From NCBI GenBank assembly GCA_903789665.1, contig CAIFEX010000011.1, forward strand, positions 1 through 64,000: a stretch of 64,000 nucleotides of DNA. Direction: 5' to 3'. Positions 63,633 to 64,000 of this stretch are shown here, piece by piece. Position 1 is the first letter of the stretch. Every line of letters starts with the position of its first letter. The position numbers and the translations under genes are program-made. The notes under the pieces were generated by a model. That model was not told the DNA's origin and did no database searches. It saw only the letters and a list, made by a program, of their open reading frames with translations. Source of the DNA: an uncultured Clostridium sp. Its GTDB lineage: Bacteria; Bacillota; Clostridia; Clostridiales; Clostridiaceae.

Positions 63633-64000
63633 ATGACCTTCACAAGTATTTTATTTCAGAAAAATGATGCAGCTGTTAATATGGAATCTCAGGAAGCTCC
63701 ATCATATTTTAAAGATCTGAATCTTGATCAAATTATAGATACAATCACGTCTGGAATGCAGAAGTATAATATAAAATCATTTTTCCTTCAACCTCTGCGC
63801 AGTGAAGATACAATCAGTTATCACCAGGAAGTTATGCAAGATCTTGAAAATGAGACGCTGTTTAAAAAAATCAGAACATTTTCGGAGTATATTTATGATA
63901 TTGCAATTGAAATGCAAAAAATCTGATAATTTTACAACTTTACAATCTGAAACGGAAGTGTTGAAAGCTGAATTGGCAACCGTCCATTATTGTATGCTAA
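63633..64000 (+). pseudogene. MutS-like protein, N-terminal part, frameshifted and cut by the window end
   Basis: The first 97 residues (FTSILFQKNDAAVNM, YFKDLNLDQIIDTI, SYHQEVMQDLENETLF) match the N-terminus of clostridial MutS-like ATPases that lack the mismatch-recognition domain. The frame stops at 63926, but after one base shift in the A6 run near 63915 it continues as KSDNFTTLQSETEVLKAEL to the window end. It is either a true frameshift or a sequencing error. Ribosome binding site AAAGGTGG. Confidence 0.65.

Noticed and set aside
1..64000. CRISPR arrays, tRNA and rRNA genes
   Set aside because: No regularly spaced repeats, no cloverleaf-like T-arm (GGTTCGAATCC) and no rRNA core sequences were seen.

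Overview
The window looks like a chromosomal segment of an AT-rich, anaerobic, amino-acid-fermenting Clostridium. The support is a selenocysteine-dependent glycine reductase operon, strong AGGAGG-type ribosome binding sites, frequent TTG and GTG starts, and cobalamin, preQ1 and glycine riboswitches. The gene content would fit the C. scatologenes/C. drakei/C. carboxidivorans group or a relative; the species is inference.

Layout. 1-5.1 kb is accessory DNA: an IS3 transposase fragment, an MqsR-like toxin beside an MqsA/Panacea fusion antitoxin, a decayed ArdC-type antirestriction gene, an ISAs1-type transposase relic on the minus strand, and an intact GH25 lysin with a holin-like protein. 5.3-8.5 kb is a preQ1-riboswitch operon: a QueL-like radical SAM protein, a QueT-family transporter, an arginase-like (UPF0489-type) protein and an alpha/beta hydrolase. 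8.5-12.1 kb (minus) is an unusual three-gene operon of a MerR-methyltransferase fusion and two DegT-type aminotransferases, behind a 19-bp-spacer promoter. 12.3-15.5 kb is a cobalamin-riboswitch ABC importer. 15.8-19.4 kb holds glnS and asnB. 19.4-22.9 kb (minus) is a response regulator, ABC transporter and histidine kinase module of the lantibiotic/bacitracin type. 23-31.8 kb is a mix of housekeeping and hypothetical genes: nitroreductase, larE, DUF815 ATPase, DUF2156 protein, GNAT, asparaginase II, a soluble chemotaxis-type receptor, two small Cys-rich membrane peptides, and a Crp/Fnr regulator divergent from a ferredoxin-like protein.

31.9-40 kb is the complete glycine reductase operon behind a tandem glycine riboswitch: grdX, trxB, trxA, grdE, grdA, grdB, grdC, grdD. 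grdA and grdB each contain an in-frame UGA followed by a SECIS-like hairpin. Together the products reduce glycine to acetyl phosphate with thioredoxin as electron donor. iadA, birA and a KimA-like potassium importer follow.

44.5-53.6 kb is a non-phosphorylating L-fucose-type sugar acid pathway: DHDPS-family aldolase, UxaA-family dehydratase, SDR sugar dehydrogenase, FucP-like permease, a lactonase fused to a mutarotase, FucO, and a PrpR-type sigma-54 activator. A textbook -24/-12 promoter precedes the first gene. The predicted flow is sugar to lactone, acid, 2-keto-3-deoxy acid, then pyruvate plus lactaldehyde, with lactaldehyde reduced to 1,2-propanediol.

53.8-64 kb is accessory again: a hydrolase/TetR pair, a PadR-DUF1048-DUF1048-ABC export cassette with higher GC than its surroundings, an IS200/IS605-type right end without its transposase, a radical SAM protein, a TetR with visible operators, a decayed PEP-utilising enzyme gene, an enolase relic, a HAD hydrolase, and a frameshifted MutS-like gene running off the end.
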